This document shows positions 61,252 to 64,000 of a DNA stretch of 64,000 nt, piece after piece. The stretch is taken from NCBI RefSeq assembly GCF_003581645.1, contig NZ_QXFK01000017.1, positions 50,214 to 114,213 of the forward strand. The letters are read 5' to 3'. The notes under the pieces are model-generated. The model saw only the letters and a program-made list of their open reading frames with translations. It had not been told where the DNA came from and searched no databases. How positions within the stretch are numbered: the first letter of the stretch is position 1; the number at the start of each line of letters is the position of its first letter. The translations under genes and the position numbers were made by a program. The stretch is from Pelagerythrobacter aerophilus. Lineage in GTDB: Bacteria > Pseudomonadota > Alphaproteobacteria > Sphingomonadales > Sphingomonadaceae.

Positions 61252-62042
61252 GTTTTTGTGCTCTTTCGCTTGAAGCAGATTTACCGAAGGAAGATGCTTC
61301 ACCGCCTCCTGCACGAGGCTTACAATGACCATGACTGAGTGGAGAGGCGCTGGTGAGCGGTCGCTAGGCCGCGGCTTGACCATCGTACTTCAAAAGTCGC
61401 TGTGCAGTTGCGCGAATTGTCTCAGCGACTATATCGCAAACGTCACGCATGTCGGCACAAGCCGACAGCTTCGGAAGAATTCCGAGGTCCCGTCCTCCAG
61501 TTGGAGGTTAACCGGCGGACCCTGCAGAGGGTTCGCCGAATTTTGTTCGAACGCTCTCGCAGGTCCAACCCGATGGAGCATCGAATGCATTATTCAGACG
61601 AGGAAATCGAACGCGCGAAGACATTATTCGCTCGTGAAAATGATCAACCCGGCCATGGCACAATGGCGGTTGCCGCGATGGCGGGAATGAGCAAGCCCGG
61701 CAAAATCAGCCATATCACTCATCGGCGGACTTGGCGGGACTACCTTCCGAAGGCACGACGCGATTTGCAAAAGGAAAGATCGGACCGGAATTTTCGATTA
61801 GGTAACGTGTCGCATGATCTAAACTGACTAGGTCGTGGGGCAGCAATAAGGATCAATGGCGCTAGTGAGAAGTCACTACGAAAAATCGGTAGACCTCGCG
61901 GGTGAGCGGCGATGTCGATGTGACGCTCAAATCGACGGGCTCGCAGTGCAGACGTGAATCCCCTCCGACCTGTTCTTACAACACAGAAGGGCTGGAGGGG
62001 AGGAGGGCCTTTGTGAGCGAGCCGAAAGGATCGCGATGTGCC
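61252..62042. other. Gene-poor region between hipBA and the primase-like gene
   Basis: 791 bp with only one weak frame (61573-61827). A perfect short hairpin, TGTCGGC at 61450-61456, loop ACAA, GCCGACA at 61461-61467, lies in the middle without a T-tract. GC content is lower than in the core. A promoter for the rightward genes should lie here but I cannot point to it. No repeat array, integrase or attachment core was seen by eye. Confidence 0.45.
61573..61827 (+). CDS. Possible small hypothetical protein
   Basis: An 84-residue frame. The middle (YSDEEIERAKTLFARENDQPG and ISHITHRRTWRDYLPKARRDL) is charged and could fold as helices; a run of Met (TMAVAAMAGMSK) is in the centre. No family recognised. 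It is open for another 57 codons upstream, with low-quality sequence. No clear SD. Might be a real element-borne small protein or chance; codon use is less GC-biased than the core. Confidence 0.3.
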   Translation: MEHRMHYSDEEIERAKTLFARENDQPGHGTMAVAAMAGMSKPGKISHITHRRTWRDYLPKARRDLQKERSDRNFRLGNVSHDLN

Positions 62043-62948
62043 ATGTCCCACCGATATTCCACCAAGATAAGCTCTTTGGAAGAAGCCGCCCGCCGCATCT
62101 GTGAAAACCGGGGCGGCAAATGGTCCGGCACAAAGGGCATGGCCTGCTGCCCTGCGCATGACGACCGTACGCCGTCACTCGGTGTGTCGCTCGGCCAAAA
62201 AGCGATCCTTTTCCATTGTTTTGCGGGATGTGATCAGCAGAGCGTGCTGGCTGCTCTGGCGAGTGAAGGTGTCGACGCAACCTCGCTCTTTTCAGGTTCT
62301 ACGACTATCAACGGTCCCGAGCCGACCATAACGAGCAAACCCTCGGCGGCAGCGCTGAGGATCTGGCGCGACGCACAGCCACTGCGTGCCAGTCCGGCAA
62401 AGGCATATCTTGAGAGCCGCGGCATCCTCGCCGCATCGCCGGCGCTGCGCTTCCACCCACGAACGCCGCTTGGTCCGAAGGGACGAACACGCTTTCTGCC
62501 CGCCATGATCGCGGCAGTCAGCCTCGACGAGGGGCCGATCGCCATCCATCGCACGTTCCTTTCGGGCAATGCCAAGGCCGATTTCGACAAACCGAAGCGC
62601 GCGCTCGGCGCGCTCGGCGAAGCAGCTGTCCGCCTCTTCGCTCCTACCTCCGGCAAGCTCGGCCTCGCGGAGGGCATCGAAAGCGCGATGTCGGCCTATG
62701 CTCTCACCGGCATTCCCGTCTGGGCAACCCTGGGCAATGAGCGCTTCGGTCTCGTCAGCGTGCCTGAGAGCGTGACCGAGCTTCACCTCTTCGTCGATCA
62801 CGATGCTGGTGGCGAGCTGGCAGCGTCGCGTGGCCTGGCCGCTTATGCCCGCGATGGGCGGACGATCCACGTTCGGAAACCATCCTCACGCGACACCGAC
62901 TGGAACGATGAACTTACAGCATGGCTGCGCCGCAAAGCGGCGCGGTAG
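62043..62948 (+). CDS. CHC2 zinc-finger/Toprim primase-like protein
   Basis: A 301-residue primase-type protein of mobile elements (DUF7146-like by memory). A zinc site with C36-x2-H39 and C59-x3-C63 (CPAHDD, FHCFAGC) near the N-terminus is the CHC2 pattern, and a Toprim core follows: LGLAEGIESAMSA (Glu210) and LFVDHDAGG (Asp252, Asp254). Such proteins make RNA primers or act with an element-encoded helicase. ATG 62043 is chosen from the MSHRYSTKISSLEEAAR family style; GTG 62013, preceded by GGAGGAGGG, is a strong alternative adding ten residues. It precedes the strawberry-notch-type gene by 75 bp. Confidence 0.87.
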   Translation: MSHRYSTKISSLEEAARRICENRGGKWSGTKGMACCPAHDDRTPSLGVSLGQKAILFHCFAGCDQQSVLAALASEGVDATSLFSGSTTINGPEPTITSKPSAAALRIWRDAQPLRASPAKAYLESRGILAASPALRFHPRTPLGPKGRTRFLPAMIAAVSLDEGPIAIHRTFLSGNAKADFDKPKRALGALGEAAVRLFAPTSGKLGLAEGIESAMSAYALTGIPVWATLGNERFGLVSVPESVTELHLFVDHDAGGELAASRGLAAYARDGRTIHVRKPSSRDTDWNDELTAWLRRKAAR

Positions 62949-63023
62949 AGGAGAGAGAGCTTCTCGAATTCCTGATCCGGCAGAGGGCGTGTCCCGATGC
63001 CTTCATCAGGAGGACGAATTGCC

Positions 63024-64000
63024 ATGTTTCAATCAGACCTGTTTCCCGCTGGCGAGCAGTTGCCGTCCATGCCCTTGGCCTATGCCATCGGCACCCGAGT
63101 TGCCGCGCTTCTTGCTTCGGGACGTCATCTTACCCGTACCGACATTTCCGGGCTGTTCGCCGAAGAGACCGGTGTTCTGGACTGGGGAGGTGCCTGGACG
63201 ATCGACGATTACAACAGCGCGGTCGAGATCGGCGCGCTGCTCTGGCTTCGAGACTCCTCACGCATCGATCTGGCGACGAATGTACACGAAGCCGAAGCGC
63301 GGTTCGACTGGCTCGAAGCAGCCTTGCCGCCGCGGCATGTTCGCAGCGAAGCGCAGGTTGATCTCCAGCAGTTCTCGACCCCGCCGATGCTGGCCTGGCT
63401 TATGGCGAAGGCCGCAGCTGTCTCTTCGCGAGATACGCTCCTCGAACCGTCCGCAGGCAATGGTGCCCTTGCTCTCTGGGGTTCCCTCCAGAACGCTTCG
63501 CTACTTCTCAACGAGATCGATCCGGCAAGACGAGACGGTCTGGCCCACGTCTTCCCCACGGCCACCATCACTGCGCATGACGGGGAACTCATCGCCGACT
63601 TGCTTCGCGGCCCTGTTCCGTCTGCCGTGCTGATGAACCCGCCGTTCGCTCACAGCCTGGAACGCGGCAAGGACGGTGAGACCGCTATGCGTCACCTACG
63701 CGGTGCAATTCGGGCCGCTGCTAATCGGGCGAGGATCGTCGCTATTATGCCTGAAGGCTTCGACGCCTCCACCTTCGCCAAGGAACAGGACGAAGTGTCG
63801 CTGCTCCTCGATGTCCGGCTACAGAAGATGTTTCGCCGGACAGGGACGGGGATCGCTGTTCGCCTGGTTGTGTTCGACAAGACGCCGACTGCGTCCTCGC
63901 CTGCGATCACCGGAGATACTGCCGACCTCATCTCGCTCCACGAGCTTATCACTGCGCTTCCGCCACGCGTACAGACCTCCGCCAACATCCATCGCCTGCC
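63024..64000 (+). CDS. Strawberry-notch-type methyltransferase/helicase, 3' end beyond window
   Basis: 325 complete codons are in the window and the frame is open to the end. QFSTPP at 116-121, EPSAGNGA at 141-148 and NPPF at 205-208 are the target- and cofactor-site motifs of an N6-adenine-type methyltransferase domain. Proteins with this start in sphingomonad plasmids and integrative elements run to over 1,300 residues, with a strawberry-notch helicase following; that part is not seen here. AGGAGG at 63008-63013 precedes ATG 63024. It should act in element replication or transfer, or protect the element's DNA from host restriction. Confidence 0.85.
   Translation, partial: MFQSDLFPAGEQLPSMPLAYAIGTRVAALLASGRHLTRTDISGLFAEETGVLDWGGAWTIDDYNSAVEIGALLWLRDSSRIDLATNVHEAEARFDWLEAALPPRHVRSEAQVDLQQFSTPPMLAWLMAKAAAVSSRDTLLEPSAGNGALALWGSLQNASLLLNEIDPARRDGLAHVFPTATITAHDGELIADLLRGPVPSAVLMNPPFAHSLERGKDGETAMRHLRGAIRAAANRARIVAIMPEGFDASTFAKEQDEVSLLLDVRLQKMFRRTGTGIAVRLVVFDKTPTASSPAITGDTADLISLHELITALPPRVQTSANIHRL

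Noticed and set aside
61450..61467. Short hairpin between hipBA and the primase-like gene as a terminator or small RNA
   Set aside because: Seven pairs with a four-base loop but no T-tract, and no promoter nearby; could occur by chance.
61325..61690. A 121-codon frame overlapping the weak frame at 61573
   Set aside because: Composition is not protein-like (many Arg, Cys and Trp without pattern) and it competes with the slightly better frame in another phase.

Overview
The window is a chromosomal stretch of a high-GC alphaproteobacterium of the order Sphingomonadales, most likely the Erythrobacteraceae (Erythrobacter/Altererythrobacter type). This is judged from protein style, not from a search. 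Supporting signs are a bacterial serine palmitoyltransferase with a dedicated acyl carrier protein (sphingolipid synthesis), a DivK-type response regulator divergent from a DUF3572 gene, an alphaproteobacterial DksA with a single zinc-site cysteine, and a DUF6127 gene. No rRNA, tRNA or CRISPR array was seen.

Positions 1-18.7 kb hold core metabolism and translation: a cut hypothetical gene, hom, glpX, prs-hisN, a membrane sulfatase-type hydrolase, rpmI-rplT, an AraC-type regulator, pheS-pheT-SDR, prfC, and a nitrogen module in which glnK-amtB follow a near-perfect sigma-54 promoter and end at a strong terminator. Positions 18.9-33.5 kb hold a GMC oxidoreductase/fatty acid hydroxylase operon, a secreted M20 amidohydrolase, terC with a small phosphatase, a two-domain cold-shock protein with a glycine-rich tail, argD-argF-hslO, queC-MFS, a lipoprotein Cu/Zn superoxide dismutase, and an OmpA-type porin with 23 consecutive prolines.

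Positions 33.6-36.9 kb look like a small accessory patch. It holds a DUF6127 gene beside a decayed phage-type gene, and a nucleotidyltransferase-fold gene whose start codon lies in a perfect 13-bp inverted repeat. Positions 36.9-42.2 kb carry spt-acp, divK, and a tight five-gene operon (DUF3572, HAD, RidA, glycerophosphodiesterase, FemAB-like acyltransferase). Positions 42.2-59.4 kb return to housekeeping: dksA, PilZ, an orphan solute-binding lipoprotein, kynA-kynU, a frameshifted membrane gene, an HNH nuclease, gluQ, cobalamin adenosyltransferase, a 3-hydroxyacyl-CoA dehydrogenase, mutS, a malic enzyme, and several small membrane proteins.

From about 59.4 kb to the end the sequence changes: an AT-rich spacer, a hipBA toxin-antitoxin pair with paired operators, a gene-poor stretch, a CHC2/Toprim primase-like gene, and the first 325 codons of a strawberry-notch-type methyltransferase/helicase. 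This reads as the entry to an integrated conjugative element or plasmid-like island that continues beyond the window.

The most unusual sequence-level observation is that two genes (gluQ and the glycerophosphodiesterase gene), and probably a third (DUF3572), have no ATG, GTG or TTG in frame at their 5' end. In the first two a CTG sits exactly six bases after a good Shine-Dalgarno sequence.
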